DNA of 64,000 nt from Novosphingobium kaempferiae (GTDB lineage: Bacteria > Pseudomonadota > Alphaproteobacteria > Sphingomonadales > Sphingomonadaceae), in NCBI RefSeq assembly GCF_021227995.1, contig NZ_CP089301.1, positions 1,612,001 through 1,676,000 of the forward strand, written 5' to 3'. The translations under genes were made by a program, and so were the position numbers. Of the stretch, positions 50,290 through 59,499 are shown piece by piece. The stretch's first letter is position 1; each line of letters opens with the position of its first letter. The notes below the pieces were generated by a model. The model made no database searches and had not been told where the DNA came from. It saw only the letters and a list, made by a program, of their open reading frames with translations.

Positions 50290-53076
50290 ATGTTCGACGT
50301 CCTTCTCTGCATCCACGATCAGCACGACCACTGGCTCGTCCTGCTGGCTGCGGCGATCTGCGTCATCGCGACGATGAGTTCGGTGCTGCTGCTGCGCCAT
50401 GCGCGCCACTTGTCCGGCGCTGCCGCCGCGCGGTGGGTGTCGGGAGCGGGGCTCGCCATCGGCTTCGGCATCTGGGCGACACACTTCGTCGCGATGCTGG
50501 GCTACGATCCGGGCGTGATCGCGGGCTATCAGGTGCCTGCGACGGTGATCTCGCTGGTCATGGCGGTGGCGATGACGACGGCTTCGTTCTTCGTCTCGCT
50601 CGCATGGCCGGATCGTCGCGGCATCGCGATCGCCAGCGTGCTCGGCGGCGGCGGCATCGCGGCGATGCACTACATCGGCATGTCCGCGCTGGAGCTTCCC
50701 GCCGAGATGCACTGGCGCAGCGGCTACGTGGCCGCCTCGCTGGCCTTCGCCGTGCTGCCCGCCTATCCGGCGCTGGCGCTGGCCGTGCGCGGCAGGACGC
50801 TGCGGAGCGGTATCGCGGCGGGGCTGCTGATGACGCTCGCCATCGTCCTGCTGCACTTCACCGGCATGGCGGCGCTGCGCCTCACGCCCGCGCCGCTCGA
50901 CTTGCGCAACGGCGTGCTGCTCTCGCCCGGCAGCATGGCCGCCGCCATCGCCGGAGGCTCGCTCGGCCTGCTCACCATCTGCATTGCCCTGCTCGCCATG
51001 GCCCGCCAGTCGCGCCTCGCGCTCCATGCCAGTGAGCGCGACATGAGCATCTTCGTGCAGGGCATCACCGACTGCGCGATCTACATGCTCGGCCACGACG
51101 GCCGGGTGATGAACTGGAACGCGGGTGCGCAGCGCCTCAAGGGCTACGAGGCGGGCGAGGCCATCGGCCTGCCGCTCGCCGCGTTCTACACGCCCGAGGA
51201 TCGTGAGCAGCACCTGCCCGAACACGCCGTCGCGCGCGCCGCGGCGACCGGCAAGTTCAGCGGCGAGGGCTGGCGGATGCGCCGCGACGGCTCGCGCTTC
51301 TGGGCGCACGTCACGATCGAGAAGGTCGCCAACGAGAACGGCGATCACATCGGCTTCGCCAAGATCACCCGCGACATGAGCCGCTTCAAGGAAGACGAGG
51401 ACCGCCTGCGCGAAATGGCCGGGCACCTCGATGCCGCGCTGGGCAACATGCATCAGGGCCTGTGCCTGTTCGATGCCGACCAGAACCTGCTGATGGCCAA
51501 CCCGCGCTTCGCCGAGATCTGGGGGCTGGGCGAGGGGGCCAACCCGAGCGGACGCACCCTTGGCGCAATCGCCTGCACCGTACTCGATGCGCAGGCCGCG
51601 GCAGGCCTTCCCGGCGAGCGTCGCGAGGGGCTTCGCCGCCAGCTTTCGCAGGCGTTCGAGCAGGCTTCGGGCTCCTCGGTCGAGATGGATTTCGGCGATC
51701 ACCTCGTCGTCTCGATGCTATGCCGTTCGATGCCGGACGGCGGGCGCGTCATCACGTTCGAGGACATCACCGAGCGCCGCCGCTCCGAGGCGAAGATCGC
51801 GCACATGGCGATGCATGACAGCCTGACCGGGCTGCCCAACCGCCCGGCCTTCGCGCACTGGATCGACGCCGAGCTGGAGCAGGCGCGCCACTTCGGCCAC
51901 CAGCTCGCCGCCGTCATGATCGACCTCGACCGGTTCAAGGAAATCAACGACACGCGCGGCCACGGCGCGGGCGACATGGCGCTCCAGCACCTCGCCAAGC
52001 GGCTGCTCGACGTGACCGAGGATGGCGAGGTCATCGCCCGTCTCGGCGGAGACGAGTTCGCCGCCGCCAAGCGCTTTCGCGAGCGCGCCGAGGTCGAGAA
52101 CTTCCTCGAACGCCTCGAAGCCTGCTTTGCGACGCCGTTCGGTCCGGCGGACAACACCTTCCACCTCGGCGGCAGCCTTGGCGTCGCGATCTACCCGCAC
52201 GACGGCGAGTGGCGCGAGCAGATCCTCAACAACGCCGACCTCGCGATGTACCGCGCCAAGGGCAATCTGGGTGAGCGGATCGCCTACTACGAGCCGGAGA
52301 TGGACGAGACCGCGCGCGCGCGCCGCCAGATTGCCAACGACCTGCGGCACGCCATCGAGCGCGGGGAACTGAGCCTCGTCTATCAGGCGCAGCATTCGCT
52401 CGCGACCAACGGGCTCAACGGCTACGAGGCGCTGCTGCGCTGGCATCACCCGATGCGCGGGCTCGTTTCCCCGGTCGAGTTCATCCCCATCGCCGAGGAA
52501 ACCGGCGAGATCTTCCAGATCGGCGAATGGGTGCTGCGCGAGGCCTGCCGCGAGGCGCGCAACTGGCCGTCCGCGCTCAAGGTGGCGGTGAACCTCTCGG
52601 CGGTGCAGCTGCTCCAGACCGATCTCGTCGACGTGGTGCGCGGCATCCTGATCGAGACGGGGCTCAATCCCTCGCGCCTCGAACTGGAGATCACCGAAAC
52701 CGCGATCATCGCCGACAAGCTGCGCGCGCTGCATCTGCTGCGCCAGATCAAGGCGCTGGGCGTGAGCATCGCCATCGACGATTTCGGGACCGGCTATTCC
52801 TCGCTCGACACGCTGCACTCGTTCCCGTTCGACAAGATCAAGATCGACAAGTCGTTCGTGCTCAAGTCGCAGCAGAGCGCGGAGGCGAGGGCGATCATCA
52901 AGGCCGTGCTCGCGCTGGGCCAGAGCCTCAGCATGCCGGTGCTCGCCGAAGGCGTGGAGACGGTGGGGCAGGCCGATTTACTGAAGGAGCAGGGCTGCGA
53001 CGAGGCGCAGGGCTACTACTTCGGCCGTCCGGGCCGCGCGCCGTCCGCCGATGCCCGGTTGCACAGCGTCGGCTGA
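50290..53076 (+). CDS. MHYT-PAS-GGDEF-EAL cyclic-di-GMP signalling protein
   Basis: A 928-aa inner-membrane sensor. Residues 1-240 hold seven membrane spans with MHYT motifs ('ATHFVAMLGY', 'AMHYIGMSALEL', 'LLHFTGMAALRL'). A PAS domain follows ('MSIFVQGITDCAIYMLGHDGRVMNWNAGAQRLKGYEAGEAIG') and a second PAS-like part about 370-490. The GGDEF active-site motif is at about 585-589 ('RLGGDEFAA') and EAL at about 712-715 ('YEALLRWHH') with 'DDFGTGYSS' near 830, so both synthase and phosphodiesterase motifs are intact. Likely senses oxygen, NO or CO through metal in MHYT. Not linked to the catabolic genes by operon. Confidence 0.95.
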   Translation: MFDVLLCIHDQHDHWLVLLAAAICVIATMSSVLLLRHARHLSGAAAARWVSGAGLAIGFGIWATHFVAMLGYDPGVIAGYQVPATVISLVMAVAMTTASFFVSLAWPDRRGIAIASVLGGGGIAAMHYIGMSALELPAEMHWRSGYVAASLAFAVLPAYPALALAVRGRTLRSGIAAGLLMTLAIVLLHFTGMAALRLTPAPLDLRNGVLLSPGSMAAAIAGGSLGLLTICIALLAMARQSRLALHASERDMSIFVQGITDCAIYMLGHDGRVMNWNAGAQRLKGYEAGEAIGLPLAAFYTPEDREQHLPEHAVARAAATGKFSGEGWRMRRDGSRFWAHVTIEKVANENGDHIGFAKITRDMSRFKEDEDRLREMAGHLDAALGNMHQGLCLFDADQNLLMANPRFAEIWGLGEGANPSGRTLGAIACTVLDAQAAAGLPGERREGLRRQLSQAFEQASGSSVEMDFGDHLVVSMLCRSMPDGGRVITFEDITERRRSEAKIAHMAMHDSLTGLPNRPAFAHWIDAELEQARHFGHQLAAVMIDLDRFKEINDTRGHGAGDMALQHLAKRLLDVTEDGEVIARLGGDEFAAAKRFRERAEVENFLERLEACFATPFGPADNTFHLGGSLGVAIYPHDGEWREQILNNADLAMYRAKGNLGERIAYYEPEMDETARARRQIANDLRHAIERGELSLVYQAQHSLATNGLNGYEALLRWHHPMRGLVSPVEFIPIAEETGEIFQIGEWVLREACREARNWPSALKVAVNLSAVQLLQTDLVDVVRGILIETGLNPSRLELEITETAIIADKLRALHLLRQIKALGVSIAIDDFGTGYSSLDTLHSFPFDKIKIDKSFVLKSQQSAEARAIIKAVLALGQSLSMPVLAEGVETVGQADLLKEQGCDEAQGYYFGRPGRAPSADARLHSVG

Positions 53077-53082
53077 GGGGCG

Positions 53083-53547
53083 TCAGTCGAGGTTGTCGTA
53101 AAGTCGGCCAAGCAGTTCGAGCATCCTCGAGAAGTCGCTCGCGGAGAACCCGCCGATGATCTTCTCGTAGAGCGGTGCGGCCACGCCGCGCGCCTCGGCG
53201 AGCTTGGCGCGGCCTTCGGGCGTCATCCTGATCTCGGTGACGCGCCCGTCGGTCTCGCTGGTGCCGGTCTCGACGAGGCCCGCCTTGGCCATGCGCTCGA
53301 CGATGCGCATCATCGTGGAGAGGTTGATCGCGGCGGACCGGGCGACCTGGCCGATCGCCAGCGGCTCGCGATCGCCGAGCACCATCAGCGCGCGCCATGT
53401 CGGGATGTCGACGCCGATGCGGCGCAGCTGGGCTTCCAGCTTCATGTTGTACCGGCTGGCCGCGCGATTGAGCAGGTAGAACGGGTAAGCGTCGAGACGG
53501 AAGTCATCCGACCCGGGATTACCGACCGTGCGCAGATCCTCGCTCAT
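53083..53547 (-). CDS. MarR family transcriptional regulator
   Basis: A 154-aa winged-helix repressor. 'YPFYLLNRAASRYNMKLEAQLRRIGVDIPTWRALMVLGDREPLAIGQVARSAAINLSTMMRIVERMAKAGLVETGTSETDGRVTEIRMTPEG' covers the HTH and wing. ATG 53547 follows GGAGTCGAGG; longer starts lack a ribosome site. Convergent with the MHYT gene, 6 bp between stops. Aromatic acids or redox stress are common MarR ligands; its target genes are not evident here. Confidence 0.93.
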   Translation of the reverse strand: MSEDLRTVGNPGSDDFRLDAYPFYLLNRAASRYNMKLEAQLRRIGVDIPTWRALMVLGDREPLAIGQVARSAAINLSTMMRIVERMAKAGLVETGTSETDGRVTEIRMTPEGRAKLAEARGVAAPLYEKIIGGFSASDFSRMLELLGRLYDNLD

Positions 53548-53703
53548 CCTCGACTCCATCGGGCAGGATCGCGGGAATGGTACAACCCGAGGCGCAAGTC
53601 CATCGCCCCTGCGCCATCGGCGGTATGGGGCGCCCATAATGACTGCAATTGATCCTGCTGGGCGCGACAGCGCGGCACCGCCTCCGGCACATGCGCGGCG
53701 GGT

Positions 53704-54126
53704 TTATCGTAAGACGGAACGAATATGCACCGGACTTACAAACCGATAGCCCCGACCGACGATTGTCGCGATATAGCGAGGTTCAATAGGTTGATCGCCG
53801 AGCGTTTTGCGTAGCGCGGCAATATTGACCTTCAAATTGCACTCTTCAACGGTCAAATCACGCCAAACTAATTCCATCAATTCTCGCTTTCGCACGACTT
53901 CACCTGCACGAGATACGAGTACTGTCAGAATGTCGAGCGCACGGCCGCCAATTCGGACGGGCTTGGTCCCGTGGAGTAATAGCTGCCGCTCAGGTTGGAG
54001 AGAAAATGGCCCGAACATGTATGTCAGTACCGAATTTGAGCAATTATTTGAAATGTCATTTAAAAAATATTCTATTTTATATGTAAAATTGCAGTTATCC
54101 TTCAGATCGTTCGAATTCAATTTCAT
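53704..54126 (-). CDS. DNA-binding-domain-only winged-helix protein (OmpR/CadC-type), probably truncated
   Basis: A 140-aa protein containing a complete trans_reg_C domain ('FGPFSLQPERQLLLHGTKPVRIGGRALDILTVLVSRAGEVVRKRELMELVW...NLKVNIAALRKTLGD...YIATIVGRGYRFV') and then a stop. Relatives with this opening usually continue into an ATPase or sensor domain. The lack of that part, plus the AT-rich surroundings, suggests a remnant. ATG 54126 or ATG 54018 could be the start; the N-terminal 35 residues are Asn-rich and weakly conserved. Confidence 0.75.
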   Translation of the reverse strand: MKLNSNDLKDNCNFTYKIEYFLNDISNNCSNSVLTYMFGPFSLQPERQLLLHGTKPVRIGGRALDILTVLVSRAGEVVRKRELMELVWRDLTVEECNLKVNIAALRKTLGDQPIEPRYIATIVGRGYRFVSPVHIRSVLR

Positions 54127-54692
54127 ACCCCTTCTAAAAATATTAAAATATTAATGAGACGTGGGCGATCGTTGTGACAACATAATCAACGGCAAGGCGT
54201 CGTTCAGGATGTAAAAGATCTCAATTGAAACCGCTTTGAACATACCTCATAAATTAAATTAGCTATTTAAATCAATACGAAAGCGCGATTTTCCGGTAAA
54301 GTTGGAATTTGTGAGAAATTACTATGCGAGGCCAATTGGTTAATCGGCGTTAGTATAACTTGGTTTAATATGAGAAGAGGCCGCTTCTATTCGATGGGAT
54401 TGGCTAAAGGCTCTTCGTTTGCGACGTTCAGCGCTTGAGGGTATTGCGAAGTCGCGTCGCTTTCGCTTTTTTGGACTTGTCGGGGTTACATCGCCCACCA
54501 TGGGGTGCTTCGAGCCGCTGGCGGCAAGGGGCAGCGTCTTCGGAGCCGGTGGCGTCGTTGATCAGTCGATGATGTGCCGGAAAACACATGGGATCGTGAA
54601 ACAGCAGTTGGTGGGCAGCAACAACCTGAATTGCTGCTACCCACCAACTGGATTGATAATAAGTATTATGTAAAATATAAAGCGCGGGCGTG
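54127..54692. other. 566-bp AT-rich intergenic region, no gene recognised
   Basis: Visibly richer in A and T than the rest of the window, especially 54020-54420. An 84-codon frame (54419-54673) and an antisense frame have no family resemblance and no good ribosome site. The only clear structure is the hairpin at 54604-54649. It could be a junction left by gene transfer; no IS ends or att sites were found by eye. Confidence 0.6.
54604..54649 (-). terminator. Long hairpin downstream of the carotenoid-oxygenase gene
   Basis: CAGTTGGTGGG (54604-54614) pairs with CCCACCAACTG (54639-54649), 11 bp exact. An inner stem AGCAA/TTGCT (54616-54620 with 54630-54634) extends it. It lies 44 bp beyond the stop of the minus-strand gene 54693-56141. 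No clear T-run follows, so the terminator role is tentative. Confidence 0.5.
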
Positions 54693-56141
54693 TCAGCCCT
54701 GATTCTGCTCGATCCAGTTGCCGTGGAAGCCCGGCGGGACGCGGTGCGGCAGGTGGATGCTGGCGACTGGCGGGCCTTCGAAATGGCGGGCGTCGAGGAT
54801 GACGAGATCGGTCGTGTCATCGCGTGTGTCGATGACGAAGCCCATCAGCCAGCCGTGGCCTTCGAGCGCGTCGGGCGTTTCGGGCACGAAGACGAACTCG
54901 CCCGGATGGCGGCCCGGTCCGAAGTCATGCTCCTGACGCGTGCCGGTCTGGAGGTCGTGCGCATAGAGGCTGGTCGAGCCGATGTAGCGCGCCACCGGTT
55001 CCTCCGGGATCGCGATGGTCCAGGCGAAGCGGTACGGCTGGCCGAAGAAGCGTTCGTCGGGGCGCGGGAATTCCTGCGCGGCGGCGTCGATCGTGCGGAT
55101 GTCCACGGTGCGGCCGACCGGATCGACGGTCCAGCGCTCCAGCCCGCGCGAGCGGGCGTCGGGCCCCTGCGCGCCGTCGCCGAACATCGTGTCGTAGACG
55201 CACAGGTCCATCACCACGCTGCCGTCGGGCGTGTCGTAGGCATTGGCGACGTGGAACGCGTAGCCGGGCGCGACAGGGCACCAGACGATGTCCTCCTGCG
55301 TGCCGCCACGGGGCATCAGCCCCACCCTGCCCGCATGCGCCGGGTTCCAGCGATAGGGGAAGCCGTGCCCCTCGATCAGCGTGCGCATGGAGAAGGTGAC
55401 CGGCAGGTCGAGGATCACCACGAAGCGCCCGGTGATCGCGCAGTCGTGGATCATCGGGCCGTGCTGCACCGCCACCGGCTCCTCGCGCACGACCTTGCCC
55501 GCCGTGTCGATGACGACGTGGCGGATCGTGCCGGGATCGCGGCTGTCGTAGCAGATCGCGTGGTTCTCGCCGGTCAGCGGATCGCGGTGCGGATGGGCGG
55601 TGAAGCTGCCTTTCAGCGTGCCGTCGAAGGGGTTGTAGACCTGCTCGTTCAGCCGCTCGCCCAGTTCGACCGGATAGCTGCCCGCCTCCACCAGCGCGAA
55701 AGTGCGCCCGCCGATGGCGACGACGTTGGTGTTCACCGTGTCGAACTGGTTGTTGAGGCGCGGTCCCGGTGCGGGCGCGACCTGCAGCGCCTTCGCCACG
55801 CCATTGGAGCGGACCCAGCGATTGCGATACCACAGCGCGCTGCCGTCCGCGATGGCGAGGCCGTGGACCATGCCGTCGCCGATGAACCAGTGGTGCGAGG
55901 CCGGATCGGCGTCGATGGGGTTCGGCCCGATGCGCATGTAGCGCCCGTCGAGCCCCGGCGGGATCGTGCCGGTCACCGGCAGTTCGGTGAGTGTCAGTTC
56001 CTCGGTCATCGGCGTATGGATGCCGGTGAGGAAGGGATTGCCGCCGACCGGCGGGGTCATGCGCTTGCGGTTGAAATCGGCCAGCGCCTCGACGCCCTTG
56101 GTCACGGCGCCGCGTATCAGAGTCTCGATTGGGCTTCCCAT
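54693..56141 (-). CDS. Carotenoid cleavage dioxygenase family protein (lignostilbene/apocarotenoid oxygenase-like)
   Basis: A 482-aa RPE65-type propeller enzyme with four iron-ligand His in family context: H183 in '[14 protein letters not shown]', H232 in '[10 protein letters not shown]', H297 in '[11 protein letters not shown]' and H473 in 'PPGFHGNW'. It cleaves an alkene C=C with O2. Members act on stilbenes, apocarotenoids or isoeugenol-type compounds, and all are plausible in sphingomonads. ATG 56141 with GGAGACGAGC upstream; a TTG at 56153 is the longer alternative. Divergent from a TetR gene with a perfect operator between. Confidence 0.92.
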   Translation of the reverse strand: MGSPIETLIRGAVTKGVEALADFNRKRMTPPVGGNPFLTGIHTPMTEELTLTELPVTGTIPPGLDGRYMRIGPNPIDADPASHHWFIGDGMVHGLAIADGSALWYRNRWVRSNGVAKALQVAPAPGPRLNNQFDTVNTNVVAIGGRTFALVEAGSYPVELGERLNEQVYNPFDGTLKGSFTAHPHRDPLTGENHAICYDSRDPGTIRHVVIDTAGKVVREEPVAVQHGPMIHDCAITGRFVVILDLPVTFSMRTLIEGHGFPYRWNPAHAGRVGLMPRGGTQEDIVWCPVAPGYAFHVANAYDTPDGSVVMDLCVYDTMFGDGAQGPDARSRGLERWTVDPVGRTVDIRTIDAAAQEFPRPDERFFGQPYRFAWTIAIPEEPVARYIGSTSLYAHDLQTGTRQEHDFGPGRHPGEFVFVPETPDALEGHGWLMGFVIDTRDDTTDLVILDARHFEGPPVASIHLPHRVPPGFHGNWIEQNQG

Positions 56142-56161
56142 GCTCGTCTCCAATGTTTACG

Positions 56162-56189
56162 CTGTTACTATGAGTGACGATAGTAACAG
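56162..56189. promoter_or_regulatory. TetR operator between carotenoid-oxygenase and TetR genes
   Basis: CTGTTACTAT (56162-56171) and ATAGTAACAG (56180-56189) are perfect 10-bp inverted arms around an 8-base spacer. It lies 20 bp from the oxygenase ATG (56141) and 8 bp before the TetR ATG (56197), so one protein can block both. It is unlike the shared operator of region 1, so a separate switch. Confidence 0.82.
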
Positions 56190-56196
56190 TGTCAAC

Positions 56197-56742
56197 ATGG
56201 AGAAAAGGCCCTATCATCATGGGGATCTGCGCCAGAGCCTGATCGACGAAGGCTTGCGTGTGCTGGGCGAGCGCGATGCCGATTCGCTGTCCCTGCGCGA
56301 ACTGGCGCGCGGCGTCGGGGTCAGCGCGACGTCGGTCTATCGCCACTTCCCGGACAAGGATGCGCTGATGACGGCGCTGGCGGTCGAGGGGCTGGCGCAG
56401 CTGGGCGCTGCGCAGCGCGCGGCTTCGGATGCGGTGGGTGGCGGCGAAGCGGGCTTCAAGGAGACGGGCCGCGCCTATGTCCGCTTCGCGCTGGCGAATC
56501 CGGCGTTGTTTCGCCTGATCTTCGCGACGCCCGCCGTGGCGCCCTGCCGCCTCGACAGTCCGGCGTCGTCCGAGGCGAATACGCTGTTGCAGGCGAATGC
56601 TGCCGCCGAAGCGGCGCGGCAGGGCGGCGAGGCGCAGGTCCATGCCGTGCAGGCCTGGGCTCTGGTCCACGGTCTCGCCATGCTCATGCTCGATGGGCAG
56701 ATCCCGGTCGACGAGGGCCTGATCGACAAGGTGGTCGGGTAG
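56197..56742 (+). CDS. TetR family repressor of the carotenoid-oxygenase gene (inferred)
   Basis: A 181-aa regulator. 'YHHGDLRQSLIDEGLRVLGERDADSLSLRELARGVGVSATSVYRHFPDKDALMTAL' is the HTH; the small C-terminal domain ('RAYVRFALANPALFRLIF') fits the WHG-type TetR_C group. ATG 56197 ('MEKRPYHHGDL', the usual family start) was chosen because ATG 56170 would overlap the operator. There is almost no ribosome site, so it may be near-leaderless. Divergent from the oxygenase gene. Confidence 0.88.
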   Translation: MEKRPYHHGDLRQSLIDEGLRVLGERDADSLSLRELARGVGVSATSVYRHFPDKDALMTALAVEGLAQLGAAQRAASDAVGGGEAGFKETGRAYVRFALANPALFRLIFATPAVAPCRLDSPASSEANTLLQANAAAEAARQGGEAQVHAVQAWALVHGLAMLMLDGQIPVDEGLIDKVVG

Positions 56743-56803
56743 TCATGCCTTGCGATGCACCCCGACCGCCGGACAAGCGGCGGCCGGGGGCTCGGGAGGA
56801 ACC

Positions 56804-59377
56804 TTAGAACCGCACGCGCACGCCGGCTTCGATGCTGCGGTCGAACTGGTTCGCGATCTGCGGATAGTCCTTGTTCAGGTAGTACTGCTCGCGGAAGGTC
56901 CGCGTCAGGTTCACCGCGTCGAACTTGAGCGAGATGCGGTCGGTCAGCGCGTAGGTCATCGACAGGTCGAGCTGGCCGAGCGGCGCCACCAGCAGCGGAC
57001 GGCCCGAGGAGTCCGCCGAGGTCGTCGCCACGTAGTCGCTGCGCCAGTTGTAGGCGAGGCGGACCGAGACCGGCCCCTTCTCGTAGATGCCGGTGATGTT
57101 GTAGTTGTGCTTGGAGAGGTTCTCCGCGCGCACCTTGTCCGGGCGGCCGACGATCTCGATCGAGCTGTCGATGTAGGTGTAGTTCGCCTGCATGCCGAGG
57201 CCGTCGAACGGGCCCGGCAGGAAGTCGAAGAACTGCTGGTAGCTGACCTCGAAGCCCTTGATCCGCCCGTCGCCGCCGTTGCGCGGGCGGCTGACGCGGT
57301 AGACGGTGCCGCCGATGGTCTCATCCACGGCGAAGCTCTGGACGAAGCCCTTCACGTTCTTGAGGAACAGCGAGGCGACGATCAGGTTCGACTGGCCGAA
57401 GTAGTATTCCAGCGAGGCGTCGTACTGGTCGGCCTTTACCGGTGTCAGGTTGGGATTGCCGCCCGAACCGGTGCCCGAGGACGGGCTGAGCGAGAGTGCG
57501 GGCGACAGGTCGCCGTAGGCCGGGCGCGAGATCGCCTTCGACGCGGCAAGGCGCAGGAAGAAGTCCGGCGTGAACTTGAAGCGCAGGTTCGCGCTCGGCA
57601 GATAGTTTTCGTAGGAGCTCTTGCCCACTGCGGTGGCGGTTTTCTGCTCGGACGTGGTCTTGAGCGCGCGCAGGCCGATATTGCCGTCGATGCCGATGGC
57701 GCCGAGATCGGTGCCGAACACCGCCTCGCCGTAGCCCGCGATCACCTTTTCGCGCACTTCGTAGTGCGAAGCGGGAGTGAAGGCCGGGTCGTCGCCGTTG
57801 AGGCCCAGCAGTTCGCGCACCTTGCGCGGATCGCGGATGTAGTCGAGCCCCACGGTGGACCACTGGTTGAGCGAGCTGGTGCGGCCCTGGAACAGCTTGT
57901 CGGGCGTCAGTTCCATCACGTCGGCGACGGGCTGCGTCAGGCCCGAGTTGCCGGTGTTGTAGTTCAGGCTGACCTGATCGGTGACGGTGGTGTGATGGAC
58001 GTAGCGCACGCCCGCCATCAGCGACTTGAGGAAGCCTTCCTCGAAATCGTACTTGGCATCGAAGCGGACGACCGGCTCCTTGCCGAAGGCGTTGGTGATG
58101 AGGTCGCTGTAGGTCGTGTAGCTGAACGCCGCCGGGTTGGTCGGATCGACGCCGCTGACCGATACGTCGGGCGTGGCGCCGGAGATGTCGACGGTCGCGT
58201 TGGGCGCGATGCCGCGGAAGTTGAGCGAGCGCGAGTAGAACGGGCCTTCGCTCTGCGAGAACGAGAATTCGCCGCTCAGGGTCAGGCCGCCCGAGTTCCA
58301 GTTCGCGCCGAACGCGCCCTGGTAGATGCGGTAGGGGTTGGTCGTCGCGCCCGCGCCCGCCAGCATCACGGCGTTGCGGTAGCTCGCCGTCGCCGGGATC
58401 GTCGTGCCCGGCTTGAAGGTGAACGAGCCCGGCACGGCGGAGGAGCCGTTGCCCGCGCTGGTCTGCACGGCGAGCGACTGCGTGGCCGACTTGCCGTTGG
58501 AATAGGCATAGAGCCCGTCGACGTAGAAGCTGAGGTTGTCGGTCGGCTTCCACTGGGCCGATCCCGTCACCGTGAAGCGCGTGCGGTCACCATAGGTATA
58601 GCGCGCCTGTGCCTGCGTCGGCGCGGTGACGGTCGATCCGGGGATCAGGTCGGTGCGGTTGACGTAAGTGTTGACGTTGGTGTCGTAGGCGCCGGTCGTC
58701 ACGCGCTCGTAGGTCACGCCCAGCAGCACGCCGACTTCGCCGATGCCGGTGTCCCAGCGATTGCTAACGAGCGCGGCAAGGCGCGGCTCGGCCTTCTCGC
58801 GGATGCGGCTGTAGTTGGCGTTGGCCGAGCCGACGAGGCGGAAGCCGTCATAGTCGAACGGCCGCGCGGTGCGGATGTTGATGAGGCCGCCGAGGCCGCC
58901 CTCGATCTGGTCGGCGGTCGCGGTCTTGTAGACGTCGATGCCCGAAAGGATGTCGGCCGAAAGGTCGAGCAGGTTGGCGTTGCGGTTGGACGTGGTGAAG
59001 ACGACGCGACCGTTTAGCACCGTCTGCACCTGCGTGAGCCCGTGCACCGCGTAGTTGTTGCCCTCGCCGCGCGCGTTGCGCAGGATCTGGACGCCCGGCA
59101 CGCGCTGCAGCGTTTCGGCGATGTTGGTGTCGGGCAGCTTGCCGATGTCCTCCGCCACGATCGAGTCCTGGATCTGCGGCGAATCCCGCTTTATCCGCGC
59201 GGCGTTCTGGAGGCTCTGGCGAAAGCCGGTGACGATGATCTCGGGCGCCTGATCGGCGACATCCTGCGGCACCGCATCGGCGGCCTGCTGCGCATGGGCA
59301 GGCGTTGCGGTGAACAGTGCTGCGGACAGGCACGGCAGCAAGGCGGCCGAAGCCAGCAATTTCGACTTATCAGACAT
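56804..59377 (-). CDS. TonB-dependent receptor (oligosaccharide/sugar type)
   Basis: An 857-aa outer-membrane receptor. Signal peptide about 1-29 ('ASAALLPCLSAALFTATPAHAQ'). The plug begins 'EIIVTGFRQSLQNAARIKRDSPQIQDSIVAEDIGKLPDTNIAETLQRVPGVQI', the form typical of Caulobacter/Xanthomonas/Sphingomonas receptors in carbohydrate loci; the barrel ends 'IEAGVRVRF'. Start ATG 59377 has GGAGGGG. Together with the GH2 enzyme and sugar-acid dehydratase directly upstream on this strand it forms a sugar-uptake and breakdown locus. A palindrome lies between it and the GH2 stop. Confidence 0.92.
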   Translation of the reverse strand: MSDKSKLLASAALLPCLSAALFTATPAHAQQAADAVPQDVADQAPEIIVTGFRQSLQNAARIKRDSPQIQDSIVAEDIGKLPDTNIAETLQRVPGVQILRNARGEGNNYAVHGLTQVQTVLNGRVVFTTSNRNANLLDLSADILSGIDVYKTATADQIEGGLGGLINIRTARPFDYDGFRLVGSANANYSRIREKAEPRLAALVSNRWDTGIGEVGVLLGVTYERVTTGAYDTNVNTYVNRTDLIPGSTVTAPTQAQARYTYGDRTRFTVTGSAQWKPTDNLSFYVDGLYAYSNGKSATQSLAVQTSAGNGSSAVPGSFTFKPGTTIPATASYRNAVMLAGAGATTNPYRIYQGAFGANWNSGGLTLSGEFSFSQSEGPFYSRSLNFRGIAPNATVDISGATPDVSVSGVDPTNPAAFSYTTYSDLITNAFGKEPVVRFDAKYDFEEGFLKSLMAGVRYVHHTTVTDQVSLNYNTGNSGLTQPVADVMELTPDKLFQGRTSSLNQWSTVGLDYIRDPRKVRELLGLNGDDPAFTPASHYEVREKVIAGYGEAVFGTDLGAIGIDGNIGLRALKTTSEQKTATAVGKSSYENYLPSANLRFKFTPDFFLRLAASKAISRPAYGDLSPALSLSPSSGTGSGGNPNLTPVKADQYDASLEYYFGQSNLIVASLFLKNVKGFVQSFAVDETIGGTVYRVSRPRNGGDGRIKGFEVSYQQFFDFLPGPFDGLGMQANYTYIDSSIEIVGRPDKVRAENLSKHNYNITGIYEKGPVSVRLAYNWRSDYVATTSADSSGRPLLVAPLGQLDLSMTYALTDRISLKFDAVNLTRTFREQYYLNKDYPQIANQFDRSIEAGVRVRF

Positions 59378-59458
59378 AAATCCCCTCCGATTTGCCCTTC
59401 AAGGGGCTATCTGTTGCGCAAGAAATTCTCACATTCGCCGATTTCGTCAAGATGATTC

Positions 59459-59493
59459 GACATATGTATGATGATTTTGTCATCAAAGATGTC
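59459..59493. promoter_or_regulatory. Palindrome between the GH2 and TonB-receptor genes
   Basis: TGATGA (59469-59474) and TCATCA (59480-59485) are perfect arms with a 5-base spacer; outside them GACAT (59459) and ATGTC (59489) also mirror. It lies 80 bp before the receptor ATG in an AT-rich strip. It may be a LacI/GntR-type operator or a transcript end; no regulator gene of that kind is in the window. Confidence 0.5.
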
Positions 59494-59499
59494 TGATAA

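Noticed and set aside
54419..54673. 84-codon frame in the AT-rich gap, and its antisense partner
   Set aside because: No ribosome site or family resemblance; considered as a transposase scrap but nothing in it supports that.
56766..56783. CCGCCG/CGGCGG hairpin as a terminator for the second TonB receptor
   Set aside because: Short GC stem with no T-run on either strand; likely chance in high-GC DNA.
56750..59017. 755-codon plus-strand frame
   Set aside because: Antisense shadow of the second TonB receptor.
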